NCBI GenBank assembly: GCA_030840585.1
Contig: JAVEEG010000211.1
Coordinates: forward strand, 1-48,025
DNA from: Frankiaceae bacterium
GTDB lineage: Bacteria > Actinomycetota > Actinomycetes > JAFAQI01
DNA: 48,025 nt
Reading direction: 5' to 3'
Below, piece after piece: positions 1-8,787 of this stretch. The stretch's first letter is position 1. Every line of letters begins with the position of its first letter. The notes beneath the pieces were generated by a model. That model had not been told where the DNA came from, ran no database searches, and saw nothing but the letters and a program-made list of their open reading frames with translations. Made by a program: the position numbers and the translations under genes.

Positions 1-64
1 GCGGCGGCGGCGTAGCGGTCGAAGGCATCGCAAAGAACTCCCGTTCTCTGGTACGTGTGTCGGG

Positions 65-1189
65 TCAGGCGGATGTGGACGCGTACGACGCGATGTGCTG
101 CTGATGCGGCTTCGGCATCGCCGCGACGGCGGTGCCGCAGGCGAGACAGAACGCCGAGCCGGCGACGAGCGGCAGCCCGCACTCAGCGCAGTTGCCGCCG
201 TAATGTCCAGCCGGCGCAACCGTCGCCTCGGTCGCCTCGTCGAGCAGCGCGGCATGCGCCTCGTCGCGGATGCGGATCAACCCCACCGCCGCGGTGATCG
301 CCGCGATGATGAACGTCAGCACGACGCCGCGGTCGCCGTAGATCGCAAGCGTCGCGACGGCGGAGTCGTACACGCCGATCAGCAAGAAACCTTCGAGCAG
401 GCCGAGCGGGTACGCACTCGTGCGGCGGCGCAGCCGCATCACGGTGATCGCACCAGCGGCGGCGTAGATGATCGGCTTCGCGAACCCGAGGGTCAGCGCG
501 ATGAACGCGTCCCGCGCGCTGCTGGTGTTGTGCACGGTCGCCGACGAGAACGCACCGTGCTGCACGACGATCGACTCGGCCAACGCGAGCGACGCACCAC
601 CGAGTGCGGCGAACGTCAGCGCGTCCAACGTGTGCTTGAACCGGGGTCGGGACGTGACGATTACCGGCGCGACCTGTACGGCGATCAACGTCACCAACGG
701 AAGTACGACGCAGAGTTCGAGCAACCGGCCGGTCGACGGCAGGTTGTTGGTGAGCCCGATGATCGCGCCGGATCCGGAGAACGCGTTGGCCAACAAGCCA
801 ATGCCGACACCGAGCGCAGCCGCGAGCGCGACGCAGGCCGCGACGACCGTCAACGGATCGTCGGACCAGACCTCGTGGTCGTAGAGGTACATCAACAACA
901 CACCGGGGAGCGCGATGGCGGCGCAGATCAACGCGACCGGCAGGATGCCGAAGCCGGACGCGACGAGTGATGCGGCGCCGGCCAGCGCGAGACCCCACTT
1001 GTAGAGGTGGTGCCGCGAGCCGGACACGTGCGGCATCAACGTGCTGACGAGTGCCAGTGCGCGTACGGGTTCGCCGGGTGACGCGGCGTAGTGGCTGGTG
1101 CGATCGGCTGACGTCGTAAGGCCCGCACCACAGCGATAACAGAAGCGAGCGAGCTCCGGGTTAACGGTCGAGCACCGGGAGCAGGTCAT
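65..1189 (-). CDS. Zinc-ribbon membrane protein, PrsW-like but lacking the protease motif
   Basis: I start this 374-residue protein at the ATG preceded by GAGGAAA; the track ORF runs further upstream without support. The N-terminus carries a Cys4 zinc ribbon (CSRC...CYRC) and the C-terminus a second one (CAEC...CLAC). Between them lie about eight hydrophobic segments. The stretch YLYDHEVWSDDP followed by a helix ending in N, and later FKHTLDALTFAALGGASLALAES, resembles the layout of PrsW-family intramembrane proteases. The EExxK catalytic motif expected after 'APV' is absent (APVIVTSRPRFK), so if related it is probably not an active protease. The gene stands alone and is divergent from the WDG-repeat gene. 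The membrane topology is clear; the PrsW link is inference. Confidence 0.6.
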   Translation of the reverse strand: MTCSRCSTVNPELARFCYRCGAGLTTSADRTSHYAASPGEPVRALALVSTLMPHVSGSRHHLYKWGLALAGAASLVASGFGILPVALICAAIALPGVLLMYLYDHEVWSDDPLTVVAACVALAAALGVGIGLLANAFSGSGAIIGLTNNLPSTGRLLELCVVLPLVTLIAVQVAPVIVTSRPRFKHTLDALTFAALGGASLALAESIVVQHGAFSSATVHNTSSARDAFIALTLGFAKPIIYAAAGAITVMRLRRRTSAYPLGLLEGFLLIGVYDSAVATLAIYGDRGVVLTFIIAAITAAVGLIRIRDEAHAALLDEATEATVAPAGHYGGNCAECGLPLVAGSAFCLACGTAVAAMPKPHQQHIASYASTSA

Positions 1190-1368
1190 ATTTTCCTCCG
1201 CAGTCAGGAAGGGAGCGGCGGGAGCATGACACGACATTGAGTCTTCTAGTGCGTGTTTCGCGAAGAAGCAATCCGTGTCTAACCAGTTGGTGCGGAAAAC
1301 GTCACCACACGCGACGGGACGCAACCACAGGCGACGACGGACGCCAATCGGGGTGGCAGTATCGCCGC

Positions 1369-1962
1369 ATGCACAAAGACGACTCCGGTCAATGGCGCAG
1401 TGACGACGACGTGTGGGTGTGGAACGGATCGGCATGGGAGCCCGCGTCGCCCGCACCGAGCGATACGCCACCCACTGCGCCGAAGCCCGACGCCGAACAT
1501 CCGATGTCGCCGGACGGAACACAGGTGTGGGACGGCACCGCGTGGGTGCCGGTCGAGACCGCAACAGCCGGCGCGGACAGTGCCGCCGACGACACCCCAC
1601 CGGAGCCCCCGGTCGAGCATCCGATGTCGCCGGACGGTCACTGGCAGTGGGACGGCACGGCATGGCAGCCGGTCGGCGCGGCCGCACCGCAGGACGCTCC
1701 CACTCGCCAACTGTCACCGGACGGTAAGTGGGTCTGGGACGGGACCGCATGGCAACCGGTCGCGGACGCAGTCGCCGCGAGCAGTGCACCCGCGGCGAAC
1801 ACAACCGCGGCCGCGCTGATCGCGAGCGGCATGCCGGTCTCCGACGACGGCGCGTGGGTGTGGAACGGCACCGAGTGGATCGCGACCGCCGAGCCGGACC
1901 CCGCGCCGGCCGCTAAGAAGGCGGCGGCGAAGAAACGGAAAACCGCCGCGGCCAAGAAGTGA
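1369..1962 (+). CDS. WDG-repeat protein with lysine/alanine-rich tail
   Basis: This 197-residue protein consists of five units of the form SPDGxWxWDGTAWxPV joined by Pro/Ala-rich acidic linkers. The first and last units are degenerate (VWNGSAW, VWNGTEW). The unit resembles the short W-x-DG-xx-W modules (DUF2510-like) that precede membrane segments in many actinobacterial proteins, but here no membrane segment follows. The tail is a KKAAAKKRK-type basic stretch that could bind nucleic acid or teichoic-type polymers; that is speculation. I chose the internal ATG because the repeats begin just after it; the Shine-Dalgarno is weak. Its last 50 bases overlap the convergent membrane-protein gene. 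Confidence 0.7.
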   Translation: MHKDDSGQWRSDDDVWVWNGSAWEPASPAPSDTPPTAPKPDAEHPMSPDGTQVWDGTAWVPVETATAGADSAADDTPPEPPVEHPMSPDGHWQWDGTAWQPVGAAAPQDAPTRQLSPDGKWVWDGTAWQPVADAVAASSAPAANTTAAALIASGMPVSDDGAWVWNGTEWIATAEPDPAPAAKKAAAKKRKTAAAKK

Positions 1963-3343
1963 GCGCCGTCGCCAGTGCGGCGACGATCACGGCGATCACG
2001 AAGACCCACACGCTGATGTAGCTGAGGCTGCCTTCAATGCCGGCCCAGAGCAGCGCGCCCGCGGCCACCATTGCGGCGCCGATGCGCAGCTGCTTCGTCA
2101 TGCGCCGCCGCCGTACGACGCCCGCCATCGCGACCAGGCCGGCGACGACGGGGATCGAGTACGGCTGGCCGCGCCCGGAGCCCTCGTAGTAGAAGCCCGG
2201 CTGGTAGTACTCGGTCGGGTTGTACGCGTACCCGCCGCTGTCGGCGTTGTAGGCGTACGGGTCGTAGCTGAGACCGCCGACGAAGTACCCGCTGGACGAG
2301 ATGGAGTTGGTGGTCCCGAACAGCGAAAGCACCGCGATCCCCAACGCGACAACCGCAATACCGACGCGGCTGCGCAACTCGATCGGACCACCTTCGGCCG
2401 CGAGCCGGCGCCATGCTTCGCGACCGAGGACGTACGCCGCGACGACCCACAGCAAGCTGGTCACCTGAAGCCGGGCCGACGCGACCGCGACACCTATGAC
2501 GAGCGCGGTCAGCACCCAGAAGCCCGCGGCCGCCACTGGTGCCGGCAACGACACGCGATTGGCCGGGAGCTTCGCAGTCTCGGCGACCACGGCCACTGCC
2601 GCGGCGAGCAGCAACACGACGGTCCAGAACCAACCCGGGCCGTACTGCCCAGGGAGCCAGCCAACGATGATCGCCACGACGGTGAGCACGGCACCGAACA
2701 ACGGCGCCGACTGGCGCAACACGGTCAGCGTCGGCGCAGCTGTCGTTGCCGCGGGCGGGCGGGAGCGGCGCGCTTCGCGAAGCACCGGGACAAGCACGCA
2801 CACCAGCGCGAGGAACCATGCCACCTGGGTGACGCCGAGGCTCAAGAAGTCGGCCTGCTGCGCGGCGAGCAGCAGCGCGAAGCTGGTGAGCAACACCGGC
2901 GATCCGATCACCGCCGGCACGCCGTTGAGGGCAGGCAACCGGCCGCCTTCGCGCAACTGCCCGGCGACCACGACGAGCCCGAGGACGAGAAGCACGATCA
3001 ACCACCGGACCGGCACGGCGTGCGAGGAATGCACCCGATCGGCGATGAGCGCGATGACGAGGAACCCGAAGCCGAGCACCGGCCAGACCGACCCGGTGCG
3101 GGCCGCCGTAGCGGCGCCGGCTGCGGATGGCTGGTCGTCGTCGGTGCCGAGACCGACCCGGCCGGCCTCGCGATCCAGCGCCGCAATCGCCTCGGCCCAC
3201 GCGCCCTTGACCATCGCGATCAGCGAGGTTGCTTGAGCCGGCAGCACGAACGATCGCGGCGCCGAGCCGGGCGGGGGTGGCGGTGGCTGTGTTGGTGGCG
3301 GCGGCGGTGGTGGCGGTGGTGACGTTGCCCCCGTGGTCGTCAT
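1913..3343 (-). CDS. Polytopic membrane protein with polyproline N-terminus
   Basis: The protein has 476 residues. Residues 1-30 are a polyproline run (PPPPPPPPP) followed by a predicted cytosolic region, then roughly ten hydrophobic helices grouped as a large N-terminal bundle and a smaller C-terminal one. Between them is an unusual Tyr/Gly-rich extracellular-looking loop (YDPYAYNADSGGYAYNPTEYY). No catalytic motif is visible and I do not recognise the family. The 3' end overlaps the WDG-repeat gene on the other strand by 50 bases, an arrangement that could give antisense interference. It is divergent from the patatin gene, with about 145 bases between the two starts. Confidence 0.7.
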   Translation of the reverse strand: MTTTGATSPPPPPPPPPTQPPPPPPGSAPRSFVLPAQATSLIAMVKGAWAEAIAALDREAGRVGLGTDDDQPSAAGAATAARTGSVWPVLGFGFLVIALIADRVHSSHAVPVRWLIVLLVLGLVVVAGQLREGGRLPALNGVPAVIGSPVLLTSFALLLAAQQADFLSLGVTQVAWFLALVCVLVPVLREARRSRPPAATTAAPTLTVLRQSAPLFGAVLTVVAIIVGWLPGQYGPGWFWTVVLLLAAAVAVVAETAKLPANRVSLPAPVAAAGFWVLTALVIGVAVASARLQVTSLLWVVAAYVLGREAWRRLAAEGGPIELRSRVGIAVVALGIAVLSLFGTTNSISSSGYFVGGLSYDPYAYNADSGGYAYNPTEYYQPGFYYEGSGRGQPYSIPVVAGLVAMAGVVRRRRMTKQLRIGAAMVAAGALLWAGIEGSLSYISVWVFVIAVIVAALATALTSWPRRFSVSSPPPS

Positions 3344-3489
3344 CTGGCCCCGTCCTCTGTAGCGGCGAGAATCCGGTCGGCGCGACGATAACGCGAGCTA
3401 CGCGATGGTGACTCGAATATCGCAATACCGCGACGAACCGCCGTCGATCGGACCAGAATCAGCGGGAAGGAGACGACGCTCGGAGGATC

Positions 3490-4581
3490 ATGCGCCGGAC
3501 AGTTCGTATCCTCGCCATCGACGGGGGCGGGGTGCGCGGCCTGTTGCCCGCCCGTTTCCTGATGGAACTGGAAGCGATGAGCGGGCAGCCGCTGCATTCC
3601 CTGTTCGACATCATCGCGGGGACATCGGTAGGCGGGATCATCGCGCTCGGCTACGCGACACCGGGCGAGACCGGCGCGGGCTTCTCAGCCGCGACCGTGT
3701 TCGAGGACCTGCGCCGTTGGCTGCCCGACATCTTCCCGCCGTTGCAGACCGCTGCGTCGCTGGACGGGTTGCGCGACGTGCACGAGCGACATGCGCTGTC
3801 CCAACTCGTCGGCGCCGCGTTGCTGCCGCACCACTTCGGCAACGCCCGCTATAGCGCGGCAGCGCTCGAAGGTTGCGTGCTGCAGGCGTTCGGCACCGCA
3901 CGGCTCAGTGACGCGCTCACCGACGTGGTGGTGCCGGCGTACGACATGCACGGCGGCCAACCGATGGTGTTCCGCAGCCGCGACGCTCGCTCCGGTACGG
4001 CGGTTTGCGGTGACCCACTGATGGTGGAGGTCGCCCGGGCGACGTCGGCGGCACCGACGTACCTGCCGCCGTTGCGATTGCTGGCGGATCAGCAGGAGTC
4101 GGTGCTCATCGACGGCGGGGTGGTCGCGAACAATCCGGCCGCGATCGCGTACCTGGACGGGATGGATCGGGACCGCGACGACGACGGCGCCGCGCCCGAC
4201 GTCGTGCTGCTGTCGGTCGGCACCGGGCGGCCGTCGACCCAACAGCCCAGTTACGAGGAGATCTTCACCCGCAGCTGGGCGTCGCTCGGGATGGGGCTGC
4301 TAGGTGTCGTGCTCAACGGTGCCGGCGAGATGGCGCACCAACTCGTCGACCGCATGGTGTCGGGCCGGCCGGCACCCAATCAGTACGTCCGCGTGCAACC
4401 GACGCTGACACCGGACGCCAGCCTGCACATCGACGACGCGTCGCCGGCCAATCTCGACGCGCTGATCCGGTGCGCGGAGGCGACCGTGCAAGAACACCGG
4501 CCGGCACTCGAAGGGCTCGTCGAAACATTGACCGCGACCGGGCCGGTTCCGCGGCAGGCGGCCGGCTCGCCGGCGAGTTGA
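3490..4581 (+). CDS. Patatin-like phospholipase
   Basis: This 363-residue protein has the full patatin signature: the oxyanion loop DGGGVRG (residues 11-17), the nucleophile elbow GTSVGG (Ser46) and the catalytic-Asp motif DGG near residue 208. Patatins use a Ser-Asp dyad to cleave acyl groups from lipids. No signal peptide is present, so it acts on the inner face of the membrane or on internal lipids. It resembles the compact single-domain patatins, a class that includes CBASS phospholipase effectors, but no cyclase gene is nearby. It is followed after 5 bases by a potassium channel and then a membrane protein, so the three are probably co-transcribed. The start follows a GGAGGATC ribosome site. 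Confidence 0.88.
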   Translation: MRRTVRILAIDGGGVRGLLPARFLMELEAMSGQPLHSLFDIIAGTSVGGIIALGYATPGETGAGFSAATVFEDLRRWLPDIFPPLQTAASLDGLRDVHERHALSQLVGAALLPHHFGNARYSAAALEGCVLQAFGTARLSDALTDVVVPAYDMHGGQPMVFRSRDARSGTAVCGDPLMVEVARATSAAPTYLPPLRLLADQQESVLIDGGVVANNPAAIAYLDGMDRDRDDDGAAPDVVLLSVGTGRPSTQQPSYEEIFTRSWASLGMGLLGVVLNGAGEMAHQLVDRMVSGRPAPNQYVRVQPTLTPDASLHIDDASPANLDALIRCAEATVQEHRPALEGLVETLTATGPVPRQAAGSPAS

Positions 4582-4586
4582 CCACG

Positions 4587-5372
4587 ATGAGCAAGAACGA
4601 CGGTGACGAGCTTCGCGCGTTGCGGGCCGACCTGCACGAGCGGATCCGGCGGGCGACCGACCTGCCAATGCTGTTGCTGTCGATCGCGTTCATCGTCGTC
4701 ATCATCTGGCCGATCGCGAGCCCGCACCTCGGCTCGACCGCGCGGACCGTGTTGACCGCGACGGACGACGGCATCTGGGCGCTGTTCGCGCTGGAATACG
4801 GAGCGCTGGTCGTGACCGCGCCGAGCCGGCGGCGGTATGTGCTGTCGCACATCCCGGATCTGCTGATGGTGCTGTTGCCGATGCTGCGGCCGCTGCGCAT
4901 GTTGCGGGTACTGCGGCTCAGCACGGTGGCGGTGTCGGGCGCGCAACGCTCCCGGCACCTGCTCATCTCGCGGGCGCCGCTGTACGCGGCCGGGCTTGCC
5001 GGGCTCGCCGTCGTATCCGCGGCGGTGATGGAACTCAACGCCGAGCAGCACGCGGCCGGCGCGCGGATCGTGAACATGGGCGACGCGATGTGGTGGGCAG
5101 TCACCACGATCACCACGGTGGGGTACGGCGACTTCTTCCCGGTCACCGTTCCCGGCAAGGTGATCGCCGCCGCGCTGATGCTGACCGGCATCGGATTGCT
5201 CGGCGTCATCACCGCCTCGGTGGCCGCGTGGTTCGTCGGTGCGGAAACGGACGAGGCGATGTCGCGCGAGGCCCGGCTGGAGGCGATCGTCGTACGGCTG
5301 GAACAACAGGTGGAAGCGCTCAGCCGGTCGGTGGCGCCGGGCGAGCTCGCCGATGCGGCGCGGGAGGGCTGA
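4587..5372 (+). CDS. Voltage-sensor potassium channel subunit
   Basis: This 261-residue protein has the six-helix plan of a Kv-type channel. Its S4-like helix has arginines at every third position (RPLRMLRVLRL), and its pore loop carries the potassium selectivity filter TVGYGD near residues 176-181, between S5 and S6. The C-terminus forms a short coiled coil (EARLEAIVVRLEQQVEAL) likely to aid tetramer assembly. There is no cyclic-nucleotide or RCK domain. I start it at the ATG 5 bases after the patatin stop; the longer track ORF overlaps the patatin. Its stop is separated by one base from the GTG of the next gene, so translational coupling is likely. It would conduct K+ in response to membrane potential. 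Confidence 0.88.
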   Translation: MSKNDGDELRALRADLHERIRRATDLPMLLLSIAFIVVIIWPIASPHLGSTARTVLTATDDGIWALFALEYGALVVTAPSRRRYVLSHIPDLLMVLLPMLRPLRMLRVLRLSTVAVSGAQRSRHLLISRAPLYAAGLAGLAVVSAAVMELNAEQHAAGARIVNMGDAMWWAVTTITTVGYGDFFPVTVPGKVIAAALMLTGIGLLGVITASVAAWFVGAETDEAMSREARLEAIVVRLEQQVEALSRSVAPGELADAAREG

Positions 5373-5373
5373 C

Positions 5374-6399
5374 GTGGCCGGCGATCGGCACTACACCGGG
5401 GATCGGGCCGCGCTCGGCAGGTTCGAGACGTTCTTCTTCGCCGCGATCTCGACCGTGGTGCTGGTGCGCGCATTTCTCATCGTGACCGGCTATCCCAAGG
5501 TGGGCGGGCACGGATTGCACGTCGCGCACGTGTTGTGGGGCGGGCTGTTCATGGGTGCGGCGATCGCGATCGCGATGATCTACCCGGGATCGCGTTGGCG
5601 GCATCGCGCCGCGATCCTCGGCGGCACTGGCTTCGGCCTGTTCATCGACGAGATCGGGAAGTTCCTGACCAGCAGCGTCAACTACTTCTACCGGCCGGCG
5701 ATCGCGATCATCTACGTCGTGTTCGTGGCGTTCTACCTGACCGTGCGCGAGCTGGTGATGCGCCGGCCGCTGTCCCAACCGCAACGGCTGGCGATCGCCT
5801 CAACCGCATTGGCCGATCTGTCGCTGGGACAACTCGGCAGTGGCGGTCGGGCGTACGCGTTGTCGGTGTTGGATGGCGCCAATCCTGACGATCTGGGTGA
5901 GCACATCCGATCCGCGCTGCTGTGCCAGCCGGTCCCTACGTCGGTCGCCGAGAGCCGGCTTACGGTGCTGCGGGAGAAGTTGGTCGAGCGGGCGCGGAAC
6001 ATGCTCGGGCATCCGCTGGCACACATCGGCGTCTACGCCGTGATCCTCACGCAACTGGTCGTGGTGCTCGGGCAACTCGCCGTGCTGATCGTGCAGCCGG
6101 CGCTCGGTGAGTCAAGCGGATCGAACACGACGATGCGGGTAGCGGAGGTGGTGACTGCGGCCAGCGGCGCCTACACGTTGTACGGCTTGGTGCGCGCTGT
6201 TCGCGGCGATCGCTCGGGTGCGTTGCGGGTGCTCTTCCGGTCGGTGCTCATCACGGTGCTGGTGACGCAGACGTTCGTGTTCGCGGAGTATCAGGCGCTC
6301 GGGATCATCGGGCTGCTGGTGGACCTCGGCTTGTTCGGGCTGCTGCGGGTCGCCGGTGAGGCGAAGCCGGACGCGTTCCTGGAACCGGACCTGGCGTGA
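5374..6399 (+). CDS. Polytopic membrane protein of unknown function, third gene of the patatin-channel set
   Basis: This 341-residue protein begins at a GTG one base after the channel stop; the track ORF extends falsely upstream. It has four N-terminal hydrophobic helices (including FGLFIDEIGKF, an acidic stretch within a membrane-proximal segment), a soluble central region of about 100 residues, then further helices to the C-terminus. I see no enzyme motif and do not recognise the family. The tight spacing with the patatin and K+ channel suggests a shared role at the membrane, for example lipid turnover linked to membrane potential, but this is inference from position only. Confidence 0.75.
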   Translation: MAGDRHYTGDRAALGRFETFFFAAISTVVLVRAFLIVTGYPKVGGHGLHVAHVLWGGLFMGAAIAIAMIYPGSRWRHRAAILGGTGFGLFIDEIGKFLTSSVNYFYRPAIAIIYVVFVAFYLTVRELVMRRPLSQPQRLAIASTALADLSLGQLGSGGRAYALSVLDGANPDDLGEHIRSALLCQPVPTSVAESRLTVLREKLVERARNMLGHPLAHIGVYAVILTQLVVVLGQLAVLIVQPALGESSGSNTTMRVAEVVTAASGAYTLYGLVRAVRGDRSGALRVLFRSVLITVLVTQTFVFAEYQALGIIGLLVDLGLFGLLRVAGEAKPDAFLEPDLA

Positions 6400-6425
6400 C
6401 GGTGCCGCGGCGTTTGGGCGAGGTG

Positions 6426-6584
6426 TCAGTGCCAGCCGCCGTTGAGGTAGCGCCGCTCCTTCTCTCGCTTCGGCTTGCGGCTCGCCTCCCGGGTGCCGTC
6501 GGGCGGGCGGCTGGTGAGCACGATGGCGAGCACGCAGATGGTGCACACCAGCGCCAGGCTCACCGCGACAATCGGCTCGCTCAT
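6426..6584 (-). CDS. Small single-span membrane protein
   Basis: A 52-residue protein starting at MSEPIVAV has one N-terminal hydrophobic helix (VAVSLALVCTICVLAIVL) followed by a basic, charged tail (SRKPKREKERR). The internal ATG is preferred over the track start because it places the helix at the N-terminus and has a GGGG stretch upstream. It is convergent with the preceding membrane-protein gene. Short ORFs like this can occur by chance, but the clean helix plus basic tail supports a real gene. Confidence 0.5.
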   Translation of the reverse strand: MSEPIVAVSLALVCTICVLAIVLTSRPPDGTREASRKPKREKERRYLNGGWH

Positions 6585-6767
6585 AACGAACCCCGTTTCT
6601 CGTGCCGATGCCGCAAACACTGACAGAACGGACATCATGATCGGGTCGAAATCGCGGAATTGGCTGATGTTCGCCACTGCGTTGGTGCCGGCACCTCGGC
6701 TGACCCGAACTAGCCATCTTGGCCGGCTTGGCGGCGCGTGGCGATGGTGACCGGCGAGACTGCACAG

Positions 6768-7136
6768 ATGAGACGCGTGCTGGTCGTCGACGACGAGCCG
6801 GACATCCTCGAGTTGTTGACGATCTGGCTGGACGACGATCCGCGTTGCTCACATGTGTTCCGGGCCAACGACCTCGAGGGCGCGCTGAGCCTCGCGATCG
6901 AGAAGCGACCGGACATCGTGGTCCTCGACTTCTGTTTCGGCCATCGGGTGAGCACCGAGATCCTGCCGCCGTTACGGGCCGCCTGCCCGGAGGCGCTGAT
7001 CGTCGTACACACGGCGAGCAAGCGGGCGGCGGAGCTGTCCGGCGTGCTTCAGGCCGGCGCGGACTCGATCGTGGAGAAGGGTGCCGAGACGATCGACGAG
7101 GTCATCGACAGCCTCTTCGTCACCGCCCGCCTCTGA
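6768..7136 (+). CDS. Stand-alone response-regulator receiver domain
   Basis: This 122-residue protein is a single CheY-type receiver. It starts with RRVLVVDDEPD (acidic pocket), has the phospho-acceptor Asp in IVVLDF near residue 50, the Thr switch residue in VHTAS, and the conserved Lys near VEKGA. There is no output domain, so it would act by binding a partner after phosphorylation. No histidine kinase is encoded in the window. I start it at MRRVLVV because the upstream in-frame residues do not belong to the fold. Confidence 0.85.
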   Translation: MRRVLVVDDEPDILELLTIWLDDDPRCSHVFRANDLEGALSLAIEKRPDIVVLDFCFGHRVSTEILPPLRAACPEALIVVHTASKRAAELSGVLQAGADSIVEKGAETIDEVIDSLFVTARL

Positions 7137-7206
7137 CCGCTCGCCGCCGCTGACTGCTCGCGCCAGCACACAGGTTGACCTCCACGGCGATTCACGCCGG
7201 ATGTGC

Positions 7207-8787
7207 CTACGGGCCTGCCGGCCCCGGCGTTTGGTTGACGATCGCGGTCATCACTTGCGACGCCATCCAGTACGCCCACGAGCGGCCGCGTTCGTCGACC
7301 CGGCGGGTACCGGACGTCCATGACGAGGACTCCGGCGGCACCTTGATTCCCCACCGTCCCGTGTACGACCACCACGGGGGTGGATCGAGGTCCGGCGCAC
7401 CCTGGCGCGCGGCGGCGATCCGGCACAGCACCTTCATGTCGAAGTAGGCGACGTCCCAGCCGTCCGGGGAGCCATCGTTCGTCGCCCAGCCATCCGGCGC
7501 CGGCTGGTTCGGATCGGGTGGCGCGGACGAGCCGAACGCCGGATTCCCGACCTGACCACCAGGCTCCACGGTGCTGTCGGCCGATCGCGGAATGTCGGCG
7601 GTCGATTCGTCGTCGTCCCACAGCTCGGTGATGGCATTGATCAGCCAGGCGATCAGCCACCAGATCGGCCCACCCGCAAGGATCGTGGCGACCACACCAC
7701 CGGCATCGCCCGCGATCGCCGTACCGACCATGCCCGGGAGCACCGCGGGAGCGAGTCCTTCCATGTCCGAGCCGGGCTCGTAGTCGAGGCTCGGCCACGG
7801 CTCCTGCGGCTTGGTTGGCACCTCTGCGGACTGACCGACGAAGAAGCGGTGCGTCCCCGCGCCAACCCACACGCCGGCATGCGCTTCGTCGCCGTTGGCA
7901 CCGGTCGCGATCTGGATGAGGCCGTCACTCACCCGCAACGGGGTGCACGACCAGTTCTCCGGGTCGAGGCTGAGCACGACCCATTCCGGCCGCGGCTCGC
8001 CGCGCAGTTCGAGCCGCTTCGGGCGGTGATCGCCGTCGAGATCCTCGAGGTTGCCGGCCACCCGGTAGAACAGGCTGACCGCGGCCCATTGGCCTTCGAG
8101 CGTGGACACGTCCTGACCGGCGAGCGGTGTCCGCGCCGGGAAGAAGTAGTAGTAGGTGACCTGGAGGAAGTGGTCGAGCGGCGATGACGTCATCCCTGCG
8201 GCCGGCGGCGCTTCGCGGAAGTGAGCACCGGCCCAGTCGACCTCGCAGTAGACCGCCGGCGACACCGGTTGCGGCGTACCGAAGAACGGACGGTTCGGCT
8301 GCAGGGCTAACGATTCCCACACCACGTCGTGGTTGATGGCCGACGCGAGCTCGGAGAAGGCGGCGCGTACGTAGTCGACATCGCCACCCTTGTATGGCTC
8401 CTTCGGCTGCGCCCAGCCGCCGAACGACAGGAACAGTTCGTGGGCCGGATCCGGGGCGCCCGCGTACGCCGCGTTGCCGATGGCGTCGACGGCGCCAGAC
8501 GCTTCGACCCGCAACGGCGAGTCGTCAGGATTGGGCGGCCCGGCGAGCCGGACGTGGTCGGTGACCGAGTTGCTAGCTCGCAGCAGGCAGGTCCCGCGAT
8601 GGTGCGGATCGGCATCGAGCGCGCCGATGTCGTCCGGGTCCACCTCGGTGTCCCACGGCGCGGAGGTGGTGTGGGTGAGCCACGCCTCAGCGCGGATCGG
8701 ATAGAAGGCTTCCTTGTCCGAGAAGAACAGCGCCGGTATCGAGTTGGCGGCCAGCTTGCGGACCAAGTCCGGGTCGAGCGTCGTCAT
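7207..8787 (-). CDS. Vps62-like protein, last gene of the accessory operon
   Basis: This 526-residue protein starts at the ATG overlapping the stop of the LamG-like gene (ATGA). The opening segment PALFFSDKEAFYPIRAEAWL matches the start of the Vps62 (PF06101-like) domain, and HAGVWVGAGTHRFF near residue 310 matches its later 'SHA' block. Vps62-like domains occur in fungal and actinobacterial proteins with no settled biochemical role. After the domain comes a Gly/Ala-rich hydrophobic stretch ending GPIWWLIAWLINAI, then an acidic linker and a C-terminal aromatic region. There is no signal peptide. The hydrophobic stretch could insert into a membrane. The domain call rests on motif resemblance; the rest is inference. 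Confidence 0.7.
   Translation of the reverse strand: MTTLDPDLVRKLAANSIPALFFSDKEAFYPIRAEAWLTHTTSAPWDTEVDPDDIGALDADPHHRGTCLLRASNSVTDHVRLAGPPNPDDSPLRVEASGAVDAIGNAAYAGAPDPAHELFLSFGGWAQPKEPYKGGDVDYVRAAFSELASAINHDVVWESLALQPNRPFFGTPQPVSPAVYCEVDWAGAHFREAPPAAGMTSSPLDHFLQVTYYYFFPARTPLAGQDVSTLEGQWAAVSLFYRVAGNLEDLDGDHRPKRLELRGEPRPEWVVLSLDPENWSCTPLRVSDGLIQIATGANGDEAHAGVWVGAGTHRFFVGQSAEVPTKPQEPWPSLDYEPGSDMEGLAPAVLPGMVGTAIAGDAGGVVATILAGGPIWWLIAWLINAITELWDDDESTADIPRSADSTVEPGGQVGNPAFGSSAPPDPNQPAPDGWATNDGSPDGWDVAYFDMKVLCRIAAARQGAPDLDPPPWWSYTGRWGIKVPPESSSWTSGTRRVDERGRSWAYWMASQVMTAIVNQTPGPAGP

Noticed and set aside
3490-4581. CBASS phospholipase effector
   Set aside because: No CD-NTase cyclase gene within reach; patatin alone is not enough.
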